Source of the DNA: Candidatus Stammera capleta
Lineage (GTDB): Bacteria > Pseudomonadota > Gammaproteobacteria > Enterobacterales > Enterobacteriaceae
Reading direction: 5' to 3'
Length of the DNA: 56,367 bases
NCBI GenBank assembly: GCA_015139955.1
Contig: CP043991.1
Coordinates: 1 to 56,367, forward strand
Shown here: positions 22,481 through 34,082 of the stretch, piece by piece
Numbering within the stretch: position 1 is the stretch's first letter
Layout of the letters: every line of letters begins with the position of its first letter
The notes under the pieces: model-generated
What the model saw: the letters and a program-made list of their open reading frames with translations, nothing else
Database searches by the model: none
Told to the model about the DNA's origin: nothing
Translations under genes and position numbers: made by a program

Positions 22481-23734
22481 ATGAATAAAAATATTATAGA
22501 AGAACTTAAACAAAGAGAATTAATTACACAAATTTCTAATGAAAATAAAATTATTAAAAAAATAAAAAATAAAAAAAAATATATATATTGCGGTTTTGAT
22601 CCAACTAAAGATAGTCTACATTTAGGACATTTAATTCCATTAATTACTTTAAAAAGATTTTTAAATTATGGATATAAAATTATAATTGTATTAGGAGGTA
22701 TAACATCTACAATAGGGGATCCTAGCTTTAGAAAAAAAGAAAGAGAAATTAATTCTATAAATAATATAAATAAATATACTCAAAAAATATTATTACAAAT
22801 AAAAAAATTTTTTAAAAACTATAAAAATATTTTATTATTAAATAATAAATTATGATTTAGTAATATGAAAGTTCTTTTTTTTTTAAGAAATATAGGTAAA
22901 TATTTTAATGTTTATAAAATTTTAAATAAAGAAGCAATTAAAAGTAGAAATATAAAAAATAAAAAAGGTATAACATTTTCAGAAATATCTTACAATTTAC
23001 TACAAGGATATGATTTTTTATATCTATATAAAAAATATAATGTTCATATACAAATAGGTGGTTCAGATCAATGAGGTAACATAATATCAGGTATAGAATT
23101 AATTAAAAAAATCTATAAAAAGGAAGTTTTTGCAATAACTTTACCATTAATGACTAGAAAAAACGGCATAAAATTCGGAAAATCAGAAAATAATACTTTA
23201 TGGTTAAATTCCAAAAAAACTACACCATACGAATTTTATCAATTTTGATTAAATATACCAGATGATCAAGTACATAAATTTTTAAAACAAATAACTTTTT
23301 TAAGTATAAATAAAATTAATAAAATAATCAAAAGAAAAAACATATATAATATTAAAAAAATTTTAGCTCAAGAAATTACTACTATTATACATGGTAAAAA
23401 AGAATTTAAAAATGCTATATGTATATCAAATTTTTTTTTTAAAAAAAAAAAAATAAAAGAAAATAAAAAAAAATTCAATAAAATATTCAATCTTCAAAAA
23501 CCTAAAATAAATATTTCAAATCAAATATCTAACTTAAAAAAAATATTAATAAAATTAAATATTGTAAATTCAAAATCTAAAGCACATAATTTAATTTTAA
23601 ATAAATCTATATATATAAACTATAAAAAAATATTAAATCCAGAGTATAAAATTAAAAAAAAAGATAAACTTTTTAAAATTTTTACTATAATTAGTAAGGG
23701 TAAAAAAAATTTTTTTTTAATAAAATGAAAATAA
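22481..23734 (+). CDS. tyrS: Tyrosyl-tRNA synthetase
   Basis: A class I synthetase charging tRNA-Tyr. The 417-residue product (E. coli 424) shows [18 protein letters not shown] (HIGH-type motif at 47-50), [15 protein letters not shown] with TGA at 23072-23074, and the KMSKS-type IKFGKSEN near 230. A C-terminal S4 domain (about 350-417) ends [12 protein letters not shown], matching E. coli; the penultimate residue is TGA. One tryptophan (NNTLWLN) is TGG, so both codons are used within a single gene. A 14-A run near 23448 stays in frame. It is convergent with fpr, 3 bases apart. Confidence 0.97.
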
Positions 23735-23737
23735 AAT

Positions 23738-24472
23738 TTAATATTTTTCTACAGTAAAATTATTTATATCAATTGAAAAATTTTTTTTTAAATAAAGAAC
23801 TATATTATCTACCATATCAGTATTACCACATATCATAAAATGACTATTATTATCTATATATTGATTTAAAATATTTTTCAAAAAAAAATTATTTATATGA
23901 CCGTTAATTATATTTAATTTACTTAAATATTTAATATTTTTTTCTCTACTAATAGAAAAAAATAAATTTAAATAATTAATACCATATATTTTTTTTAAAT
24001 TTAATAATAAATCTAAAAAATAAATATTATTTAAATATTTTACACCATATAAAAAAAAAATTTTTTTAAAATTTTTTTTAATATATTTATAATCACTTCT
24101 TAAAATAGATAAAAATGGAGATACAGAAGTTCCAATACATAACATTCATAATATATTTTTATTATTAATATTTTTAATAATAAATCTACCATAAGAATTT
24201 TTCGATATATAAATAATACTTTTAGGAGATAAATTAAACAATAAATTACTAAAATAACCTCCTTTTACTTTTTTTAAAAAAAATTCTAATTTTTTATCTC
24301 TATAAGAATTAGTAAATGAATAAAATCTAAAAACAAAATCATTTTTAATTTTTAAAGCTAATTTTGTAAATTGTCCTCCCATAAAAGAAGAAATATTATT
24401 TTTTAAAAAAATACTAAAATAATTTTCATCTCATATTTTAATTTTTTTAATTCTATTTTTTATTCATTCCAT
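23738..24472 (-). CDS. fpr: Flavodoxin/ferredoxin-NADP+ reductase
   Basis: Fpr moves electrons between NADPH and flavodoxin or ferredoxin, feeding Fe-S or radical enzymes. The 244-residue product (E. coli 248) starts MEWIKNRIKKIKIW with two TGA tryptophans. It has the FAD-binding GGQFTKLAL and RFYSFTNS, the NADP-binding GTSVSPFLSILR and MICGNTDMVDN, and ends FTVEKY. E. coli ends HYW, so the C-terminal Trp that stacks on the flavin is missing. The chosen ATG (24472) needs TGA reading; the standard code would break off the first 30 residues. It starts 4 bases after eno ends. Its partner flavodoxin is not in view. Confidence 0.9.
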
Positions 24473-24476
24473 AAAA

Positions 24477-25769
<1,293 letters not shown>

Positions 25770-26071
25770 ATTATAACCTTTTTAAAAATTAACATATATA
25801 TTTTATTATAAAATGCATTTATAAAACTATCAAATAAAAAATATAAATTTTAAATAAAAAATATATATTTTTTTAAATATATACATTTCATTATATTAAT
25901 ATAATGAAATAATTAAATATTAATTTAAATTTTAATTATTATATTAAAAAAAATAAAATTATATCAAAATTTTTTATTTTAAAAATAAATAAAAAATAAT
26001 TATTTTATAAATAATTTTTTTTAAAAAATTTACATAAAAAAATAAATATGTTAATATATTAATTAATAAAC
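25770..26071. other. 302-base spacer between eno and tRNA-fMet
   Basis: A very AT-rich, non-coding stretch between the divergent eno and tRNA-fMet genes. It contains the 26-base palindrome listed separately and should hold the promoters of both neighbours. I see no small ORF or RNA gene in it. Confidence 0.6.
25885..25910. repeat. 26-base perfect palindrome
   Basis: ATTTCATTATATT is followed directly by its reverse complement AATATAATGAAAT. It carries TATAAT on the plus strand (25900-25905) and on the minus strand (25890-25895). It lies between divergent eno and tRNA-fMet, so it may combine two -10 elements or be an operator. There is no adjacent T-run, so a terminator is less likely. Confidence 0.5.
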
Positions 26072-26143
26072 AGCGGGATAGAGCAGTGGTAGCTCGTCGG
26101 GCTCATAACCCGAAGGACGTTGGTTCAAATCCAACTCCCGCAA
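26072..26143 (+). tRNA. Initiator tRNA-fMet (anticodon CAT)
   Basis: Acceptor GCGGGA/TCCCGC, anticodon stem GTCGGG CTCATAA CCCGA with the three consecutive G:C pairs typical of initiators, and T loop GGTTCAAATCC. The first pair is unpaired (A1 with A72), where E. coli has C1-A72; the mismatch marks initiators. The D loop is two bases shorter than in E. coli. CCA is not encoded. The sequence otherwise closely follows E. coli tRNA-fMet. Confidence 0.95.
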
Positions 26144-26153
26144 TTTATATTTT

Positions 26154-26543
26154 TTATGAAGAAAAATATATTTTAAACAAATAATTAACAAAATAAACTA
26201 ATAACATTCCTTTTAAAAATCCTATTATTAAACTTAAAAATGTATTTAAAAAATAAATTGTTATTAAAAAAAAATTTTTAATTAAAACAAACAAAAAATT
26301 TTCTAAAAAATAAATTATAAATATTAATAATAAAAATAATAATAAAGAAAAAAAACTATTTCTTAATAAAAAAATTAAATATTTATTTAAAAAAAATAAA
26401 AGAAAATAATTTAATAAAAAATATATAATACATAAGAAAAATAAAGAAAATAATTCTCTTAATACTCCTCTCTTTAAACTATAAAAAATAGAAAAAAATA
26501 TAATAAAATAACTAATTATATAAATAATTCTAGTAAAATTCAT
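26154..26543 (-). CDS. cvpA: CvpA family inner-membrane protein
   Basis: The 129-residue product (E. coli 162) is almost entirely hydrophobic with four probable membrane segments. It opens MNFTRIIYIISYFIIFFSI and has SLKRGVLRELFSL, matching the CvpA RGxxREaLSL signature, then LIIGFLKGMLL, like the E. coli LGxxFGALRGVLI segment. The E. coli C-terminal tail is missing. CvpA was named for colicin V export and is linked to envelope stress tolerance; its biochemical role is not known. In E. coli it precedes purF, absent here. The assignment rests on pattern and topology, so it is moderately secure. Confidence 0.7.
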   Translation of the reverse strand: MNFTRIIYIISYFIIFFSIFYSLKRGVLRELFSLFFLCIIYFLLNYFLLFFLNKYLIFLLRNSFFSLLLFLLLIFIIYFLENFLFVLIKNFFLITIYFLNTFLSLIIGFLKGMLLVYFVNYLFKIYFSS

Positions 26544-26590
26544 AAATTTTTACATCAAAAAAAATTAATAACATTTTTTTTAAAATTTGT

Positions 26591-27349
26591 TTATTTAAAA
26601 AACTCTATTTTATATAAATATAAACCATATGGTTTAACAGAATTAATTTTTAAAATACTTTTATTTTTACAAGATAAAACATATTTAATTCAATTAACAG
26701 GATATTTTTTCATACCAACTAACAATAAACTGCTAACTATATTACGTACCATATGATATAAAAAAGAATTCGCTTTAATATCAAATATTAAATACTTTTT
26801 TTTTTTAAATATATTTAAATGCATAATATTTTTATATGGATTTTTAGATTCACAACCTGATGATTTAAAAGAACTAAAATCATGTTTACCTAAAAAAAAT
26901 GAAGCAGCTTCTAACATAAGACTAATATCAAGATAATTATTATAATACATAACTAGCTTATCTAAAAAACTTGATCTAATATTAGAATTTAAAATAATAT
27001 ATAAATATCTTCTAGAATAAACATTATAACGTGCATGAAAATTATTTGATATATATTTAGTTCATTTAAATGTAATATCATGAGGTAAATTAAAATTAGC
27101 TATTAATAATCATTCTTTTTCTAATTTATACATAAAAGTATCAAAATGAAAAATTTGACCTAAACTATGTACACCAGCATCAGTTCTACTAGAACAAATA
27201 ATATTAATTTTATGCGCACATATATTAGATAAACAATTTTCTATAATTTCTTGAATAGTTAAACTATTATGCAATTGTTTTTGCCAGCCAATATATCTAG
27301 ATCCATTATATTCCACACATACTAATAATCTATATATTTTATTTAACAT
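26591..27349 (-). CDS. truA: tRNA pseudouridine(38-40) synthase TruA
   Basis: TruA converts uridines 38-40 in the anticodon arm of many tRNAs to pseudouridine. The 252-residue product (E. coli 270) has [14 protein letters not shown] near the N-terminus (that W is TGG), the catalytic Asp57 in [26 protein letters not shown], and [16 protein letters not shown] near residue 200. TGA tryptophans occur in the middle and near the C-terminus. The ATG lies 8 bases upstream of the end of rplS, so the genes overlap. In E. coli truA is not beside rplS; this junction arose by rearrangement. Confidence 0.95.
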
Positions 27350-27671
27350 AAAATTTATTTTTTTTACGTAAAAAATATAATTTAGATTTACGAAAAAAAA
27401 ATTTTTTTTTTATTAATATAGAATGAATAATAGGAGAATAAATAAAAAATATTTTTTCAACACCTTCTCCATATGATAATTTTCTTAATGTAATAGAAGA
27501 ATTTAAACCTTTATTTTTAATAGCAATAATTATTCCTTTAAAAATTTGTAATCTTTTTTTAGTACTTTCTATAACTCAAATTTTTATTTCTATTAAATAA
27601 CCTGATTTTAGAGAAAATATATTTTTATTTAAATATTTTTCTTCAACAAAATGGATTAACTTATTTTTCAT
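27339..27671 (-). CDS. rplS: 50S ribosomal protein L19
   Basis: L19 sits at the 30S-50S interface. The 110-residue product (E. coli 115) has [19 protein letters not shown] (TGA for Trp, E. coli VKVWVVEGSKKRLQ), [27 protein letters not shown] and [10 protein letters not shown]. The C-terminal end is slightly short. It is the last gene of a reduced rpsP-trmD-rplS operon, 15 bases after trmD, and overlaps the truA start. Confidence 0.96.
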
Positions 27672-27686
27672 ATAATTCTCAAAAAA

Positions 27687-28424
27687 TTATTTTTTAAAAT
27701 ATTTACTAACTTGTTTAAAAAATTTAATTAAATCTTTATCTGTAAAAAAATTACTCAATAAATAAGGTTTATAAATCAAAGTTTTTATAAGAGATTGTTT
27801 TAATCTTCATAAATTAATTTCTTTATGATGGCCAGATAAAAGAATTTTAGGTACAAAAAAATTATTAAATTTATAAGGTCTAGTATAATTAGGGTAACCT
27901 AACAAACCTTTAAAATTAAAAGAATCATTTTTACAAGAATCTATATTATTTAATATACCAGGTATATTTCTAATTATAAGATCTATTATTACTAACACAC
28001 AAATTTCACCACAACTCAAAACAAAATCACCTATAGAAATTTCCATATCAATATAATTATCAATAATTCTTTGATCTATACCACTATAACGACTACATAT
28101 AAATACTAAAGAATCATAACATAATAATTGATTAATTAAATTTAAGTTAATTAATTGTCCTTGAGGTGATACATGTATAATAAAAGTTTTTTTATATAAA
28201 CTACGTATTTTTTTAATTACATAATATAAAGGTTTAGGTTGCATTAATAATCCTGCACCACCACCATAAATTTTATCATCTACACCATAATTATTTTGCT
28301 TAAAATCCATTAAATTTCAAATATTAAAATAAATAATTTTTTTTTTAATACCTTTATATATTAAACCGTTTTTTAAAGGAGAAACAAAAAAATCTGGATT
28401 TATTGTAACGATATCAAAATTCAT
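27687..28424 (-). CDS. trmD: tRNA (guanine37-N1)-methyltransferase TrmD
   Basis: TrmD methylates G37 next to the anticodon of tRNAs reading CNN and some others, and so prevents frameshifting. The 245-residue product (E. coli 255) has MNFDIVTINPDFF, DDKIYGGGAGLLMQPKPL, the SAM-binding trefoil-knot segments HVSPQGQ, CSRYSGIDQRIID and SIGDFVLSCGE, plus GYPNYTRP and LLSGHHKEI. TGA tryptophans occur, including NIWNLMDF, which would force a false later start under the standard code. RimM, which lies between rpsP and trmD in E. coli, is absent; only 48 bases remain. Confidence 0.97.
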
Positions 28425-28472
28425 TTTATTTAAAAAATTGAAATTTATTTAAAATTTAAATATTAAAAATTT

Positions 28473-28730
28473 TTAATTAGAACTAACATTTTTATATTTT
28501 TTTAATAAAGTAAAAACTCTTTTAGATAAAATAGCACCATAATTAATTCATAAATTTATATTTTTAATATCTAAATATATACTTTTTTTAGGTATAAATA
28601 AATCGAAAGGATTATAAAAACCTAATTTTTTTATAAATTTACTATTACGAAATTTACGTTTATCAGCTACCACAATATGATAAAAAGGTAACTTTTTTCT
28701 CCCATAACGAGCTAAACGTATAACTATCAT
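28473..28730 (-). CDS. rpsP: 30S ribosomal protein S16
   Basis: S16 is needed for 30S assembly. The 85-residue product (E. coli 82) begins [20 protein letters not shown] with [21 protein letters not shown], all typical S16. A TGA codon (28545-28547) gives Trp in [11 protein letters not shown], where E. coli also has a Trp nearby (VGQGAT region preceded by W). It is the first gene of rpsP-trmD-rplS; tRNA-Ser lies upstream on the same strand, 84 bases away. Confidence 0.96.
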
Positions 28731-28814
28731 ATAATAACCTCAATCAAATAGACAAAAACTTTTAAATAATATATTTTTAAAAAATAATTCTAAAATAAAT
28801 TTATAATTACCAAA

Positions 28815-28899
28815 CAGTGGGAAAGGGATTCGAACCCTTGATACAATACAGTATACACATCTTCCAAACGTGCTCTTTCAACCACTCAGACATCCCACT
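28815..28899 (-). tRNA. tRNA-Ser (anticodon GGA)
   Basis: An 85-base class II tRNA on the minus strand: acceptor AGTGGGA/TCCCACT with discriminator G, D arm with GAGTGGTTGAAAGAGCAC, anticodon loop giving GGA (GTTTGGAAG), a long variable arm TGTGTATACTGTATTGTATCA, and T loop GGTTCGAATCC. It resembles E. coli tRNA-Ser(GGA). CCA is not encoded. Confidence 0.94.
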
Positions 28900-28990
28900 C
28901 TAAATTTAATTAAATATATATTTTATTATATACTAAAAAAATAAAAATATTTTGACATTTAAAAATATTTTAATTATACTACCAATATAT

Positions 28991-29063
28991 TCCTCTGTAG
29001 TTCAGTAGGTAGAACGGCGGACTGTTAATCCGTATGTCACTGGTTCGAATCCAGTCGGAGGAG
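28991..29063 (+). tRNA. tRNA-Asn (anticodon GTT)
   Basis: TCCTCTG/CGGAGGA acceptor with discriminator G, D arm TAGTTCAGTAGGTAGAACG, anticodon stem CGGACTGTTAATCCG giving GTT, and T loop GGTTCGAATCC. It is nearly identical to E. coli tRNA-Asn. It converges on gyrB, whose stop is 6 bases away, and no terminator is visible. Confidence 0.96.
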
Positions 29064-29068
29064 TAAAA

Positions 29069-31486
29069 TTAAATATCTATATTAATAGAATTTAGAAAAT
29101 TATTCTTAATAAATTTTTTCCTAGATCTTATATTATCTCCCATTAAAATTTGAAATAATTCATTAGTGTTATTATCATTATTAATAACAATTCTAGATAA
29201 TGTTCTTTTTTTAGGATTCATAGTGGAATCTCACAATTGTATAGGATTCATTTCTCCTAGACCTTTATAACGCTGAATTAATATATTTTTTTTATTTTTT
29301 TTAAAAAGATAGTTAATCAAAAAACCTAAATTATTAACACTTTTTTTTTTATTATTTAAAATAATATATTTTATATAACTATCATTAAAGAAAAATAATT
29401 TTTCTTTTAATTTTAAAAAATCAAAATATTTATTTTGAAAAAAAAAATTATCAATACTAACAATTTTTTTTTTAAATTTATATAAATAAAATAATTTTAT
29501 TTTAAATATTTTTTTTTTACTAATAATTAATTTAAAAAATATTTTTTCCTTTAAAGAAATATCTTGATTTAAATAAAATACAAATTCATTTAATCAAATT
29601 TTAACATTATCTATTAATAAATTAGATAATTTTTTAAAAAACATTAATTTATTAAAAACAAAATAAGAAAAATTATTTTTTAATTTAAACAAAAAATTTA
29701 AAATATAAATATATTGATAAGATAAATTAATCAAATCTTTATTATTTAATAAAATTGAATGATCATATTTATACAAAATAATATTTTTAAAAAATAAACT
29801 AAGTTTATATTTAATAAGATCATTATAACTTTTAATATATAATTCTTTTTTACCTTTTTTAACTTTATATAAAGGAGGACGAGCAATATATAAATAACCA
29901 CCTTTTATTAAATCAGGCATATATCTATAAAAAAAAGTTAATAATAAAGTACGTATATGTGCACCATCAACATCAGCATCAGTCATAATAATAATATTAT
30001 GATATCTTAATTTATTTAAATTAAAATTTTTATTCCCTATACCACAACCTAAAACAGAAACTAAAATATTAATTTCTTTAGAAGATAAAATTTTATCTAA
30101 ACTAGTTTTCTCAACATTAAGAATTTTACCTTTTAGAGGTAAAACAGCTTGATTAATACGATTTCTACCTTGTTTAGCTGATCCACCTGCTGAATCTCCT
30201 TCAACTAAAAATATTTCAGAAAAAATAGGATTTTTTTCCTGACAATCTGCTAATTTACTAGCTATAATATTAATATCTAAAATATTTTTTTTTCTAGATA
30301 ATTCCCGAGATTTTTTTATTGATTCTCGTATTTTATATGAATTAATAATTTTATTAATAATTAATTTAGCATCACTAGAATAATCCATTAAAAAACTTAA
30401 CAAATATTTATTAATTAATGATTCAACAATATATTTTACTTCTGAGGAAATTAGTTTTTCTTTAGTTTGAGAAGAAAATTTAGGATTAAACATTTTAATT
30501 GAAATTATAGCAAATAAACCTACTCTAGTATCTTCACCTATAATATTAAATTTATTTTTTTTATTATTAATTTTTTTATCTATATATATATTTATACTAC
30601 GAGTAATAGCAGATTTAAAACCAATCAAATGAGTTCCACCATCTGTTTGTGGAATATTATTAGTAAAACATAAAATTTTATTTTCTGTAGAATCAACTCA
30701 TTGACAAACTAATTCTAAATAAATATTATTTTTTTTTTTTTTAAAAAAAAAAATATTTTTATGTAATATATGTTTATTTTGAATTAAATAAGATAAAAAA
30801 GATTTAATACCACCATAATTTAAAAATTCATGAAAATAATTATTTTTCTCATGAACTAATTTAATATATAAACCAGAATTTAAAAAAGACAATTCATTTA
30901 ATCTATTAAATAAAATATTAAATTTAAATTTATTAGAGGTAAAAAAAATTTTTTTATCAGGTCAAAATCTTATATATGTACCTGTTATATTTGTATCACC
31001 AACAGGAATAATTTCTTGTTCTGGTACACCAAATTTATAAACTTGATAAAAAATTTTATTTTCTCTATATATTTTTAACTCTAATTTTTCTGATAATGCA
31101 TTAACTACTGATATACCTACACCATGTAAACCACCTGAAATTTTATAAGAATTATTATCAAATTTACTTCCAGAATGTAATACTGTCATAATTAATTCTG
31201 CACTAGATATTCCTGTTTCTTTATGTATATCTGTAGGTATTCCTCTACCATCATCTAAAACAGATATTGAACCATCACTATGTAGTGTAACAAAAATTTT
31301 TTTACAAAATCCAGATAAACATTCATCTATAGAATTATCTATAACCTCAAAAACCATATGATGTAAACCTGTACCATCACAAGTATCACCTATATACATC
31401 CCTGGACGTTTTCGAACAGCTTCTAAACCTTTTAAAACTTTAATACTAGAAGAGTTATAAAAATTAGATAACATATTTTTACTCAT
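29069..31486 (-). CDS. gyrB: DNA gyrase subunit B
   Basis: GyrB provides the ATPase that drives supercoiling with GyrA. The 805-residue product (E. coli 804) starts with [44 protein letters not shown] and [14 protein letters not shown] (GHKL ATPase). It then has the [26 protein letters not shown] and [20 protein letters not shown]. Full length, including the large TOPRIM insert, argues for GyrB rather than ParE. TGA encodes Trp at several sites, for example 30959-30961. A T14/A11 double homopolymer near 30729 stays in frame. It starts 18 bases after dnaN; recF is missing from the usual dnaN-recF-gyrB order. Confidence 0.97.
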
Positions 31487-31504
31487 TTAAAAATTTAATA
31501 TTAT

Positions 31505-32638
31505 TTATAATTGAATCGGCATAATCATATAATTAACAAATTTATTATTAAAATTTAAAATTTTTATAATAGAATTATCATCTTTAAAATAAATACGTAC
31601 TTTAGATGAATTTTGAATAGAATTTAAAATATCTAAAATAAATTTAATATTTAAATTTATACTTGTATTACTACCAGTATAATTAATTAATATTTTTTCT
31701 TTTATTTCATTATTATTAGAATCATCAGAAGTTAATATAAGATAATTATCTTTAAAATGTAAATTTACATAATTTAAAATACTACTACTTATAATAGAAG
31801 AACGTAATAAAGCATTTTTAAATAAAATTAAATCTAAATCTACAAAAAAATAATCTTTAATAGATATAAAAATATTAGAATAATCAGGAAAAGATCCATT
31901 AATTAAACTACTATAAATAATATAATTTTCAAAAGAAATTTTAATCATATTTAAATCTAATTCAAAAAAAACTTTTTTTTCTTCTAAAGCATCAAAAAAT
32001 TTAAATAATTCCATAACTAACTTACGAGAAATAATTAAAGAAAAATTTTGTTTAATATTCGATAAAGAAAAATATTTAACAGATAATTTATAAATAGAAA
32101 TACGATAACTATCTGTAGTTACAAAAAAAAAAAATCCATCTTTATATTCTATTAACATACTATTTAAATAATAGTAAATATCTTGATTACCCATAGAAAA
32201 ATATATTGAAAATATTATTTTTTTTAAAATATTACTAGAAATAGAGAATTTACAATAAAATGAAAATTTTTGATTTAAAACAGGAAATTGTAATATAGGA
32301 AAAGTATTTAATAATGATATACTTTTTAAACAAGATAATTTTAATCTATTTTTATATAAATCTCAGATAACTATATCATCATTAGAATAAGTGCGAAATA
32401 ATTCATATAAATTACGTAAATTTACAGTAAAAGCACCAACAGAAAAAATATTTTTTTTAGATAAAATTATTTTACAATTAATTTCCATATCTAAATCAGT
32501 AACTTTAAAACTTAAAACAGAATTATCTATACTTATTAAAACATGAGTTAAAATAATATTTTTATTAGAAATACCAACATAAGTATTTAATTTACTTAAA
32601 ATATTAAATATTTTTTTTTTTTTTATAAAAAATTTCAT
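31505..32638 (-). CDS. dnaN: DNA polymerase III beta sliding clamp
   Basis: DnaN is the ring that tethers polymerase to DNA. The 377-residue product (E. coli 366) begins MKFFIKKKKIFNILSKLNTY and has the middle block SMGNQDIYYYLNSML (E. coli SMAHQDVRYYLNGML) and the terminal NKFVNYMIMPIQL, matching E. coli NAxYVVMPMRL. A TGA tryptophan lies at about 32360-32362 (VIWDLY). Its start lies 35 bases inside the end of dnaA. Order dnaA-dnaN-gyrB is kept without recF. The clamp loader subunit HolA is encoded at the other end of the window. Confidence 0.96.
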
Positions 32639-33992
32639 ATTTAGATGATAAAATTAATTTAATTAAATTATTAAAATCAGATTTTACAACATTATTCGTA
32701 ATATATAACTTTTCAATTTTTTTATAAGAATATATTATAGTAGAATGATCTAAACCACCAAAAAAAAAACCTAATTTAGATAAACTATAATGAGTTAATC
32801 TTTTACTAATTGCTATTGACATTTGTCTAGGATAAACAAAAGATCTATAACGAGATTTAGATAATAAATCTAAAATTGTAATTCTATAATAATTAGATAC
32901 TATTTTTTGTATAGTATATATCTCAATATTACTATTATCCGATTTTAAAAAAGTATATAATATATTTTTAACAAAATCAATATTAATATTATTTAAACAA
33001 TTAAAATATTTAGCATATACAAATAAAATATTTAAAATACCCTGTAATTCATATATATTAATTATATCTAAATTAGATATAAAATTAATAATATTTTTAT
33101 TTAAATTAAAACTCATATTTTTAGATTTTAAATATAAAAATTTATATTTAACGTCAAAATCAATTTTGTCTATTTTAACTATTATTCCACCAAATAATCT
33201 AGAAATAATTCTATTATTTAAATTTAAATTTACAATATTTTTGTTAGAAGTAAACACTAATATATTTTTTTTTTGTAATAAAAAATCTAATATATATATA
33301 AATTCTTCTTGAGAACGTTTACTATTAACTAAATACTGTATATCATCAACTAATAATATATGACTAGATTTTAGATAAAATCTAAATTTTTCTATATTAT
33401 TTTTATAAATACTATTTGTAATAATATTTACAAATCTTTCAGAATTTATATATATAATTTTTTTATTATTTTTATTTAAATCATTAATTTTATTACCTAT
33501 AGAATTAATTAAATGAGTTTTACCTAATCCTGTACAACCATATAAAAACAATAATTTACATTTTTTAAAAGAAGAAAAACATAAATTTATCGATTCCTTA
33601 TATGCAATATAATTAGATATACCATAAATAAAATTACTAAAACAATATTGTTTAAATAAAATAAATTTATTAAAATATTTAATATCTATTTCCTTTTTTT
33701 TTTTACTAATAAATATATTTTTTTTAAAAAATTTATTTTCACTAGAATATTTACTACCAATATAAAAATTTATTAAAGGTAAATTAATACATAAATCTGA
33801 AAAATATTTATATATATATTTTAAATAATTATCACGTACATAATTAAGAACAAAAATATTAGGAGCATATAAATTTATAGAATTTTTATTTATTAAAACC
33901 TGTAAAGGTAAAATTCACATTACATACTCATTTTTAGATAAATTATTTTTAAATCTATTTAAACATTTTAATCATATTTTTTCTAACAACAT
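32604..33992 (-). CDS. dnaA: Chromosomal replication initiator DnaA
   Basis: DnaA binds origin boxes and opens DNA for replication. The 462-residue product (E. coli 467) starts MLLEKIWLKCLNRFKN and NEYVMWILPLQ (domain I, TGA tryptophans), with a variable linker, then the AAA+ domain with Walker A GCTGLGKTH (about 152-160), ILLVDDIQYL and RSQEEFIY. Domain IV has YPRQMSIAISKRLT and FGGLDHSTIIYSYKKIEKL. The usual GGRDHTT signature has Leu instead of Arg. The protein runs about 12 residues past the E. coli end into dnaN. It is divergent from rpmH across 90 bases. Confidence 0.96.
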
Positions 33993-34024
33993 AAAAGCCA
34001 CATTTAATATAAGCGAATATAATA

Positions 34025-34039
34025 GTATAATTATTATAC
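34025..34039. promoter_or_regulatory. Possible divergent promoter core between dnaA and rpmH
   Basis: GTATAATTATTATAC is a 15-base inverted repeat carrying TATAAT on the plus strand (34026-34031) and on the minus strand (34033-34038), placed about 45 bases from each start codon. Symmetrical -10 elements could serve dnaA and rpmH. I see no clear -35 boxes, and TATAAT is common by chance at this composition. Confidence 0.3.
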
Positions 34040-34082
34040 ATAAACAATATAAATTTTAAATAAAAATTAAATATTAAAATAT

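Noticed and set aside
28991..29063. A tryptophan tRNA able to read UGA in this window
   Set aside because: The four tRNAs found read Val (GAC), fMet (CAT), Ser (GGA) and Asn (GTT). No tRNA-Trp is present here, so its anticodon cannot be judged.
33993..34082. Replication origin between dnaA and rpmH
   Set aside because: The spacer is only 90 bases and contains no convincing DnaA box; the best 9-mer (TTATACATA) differs at two positions.
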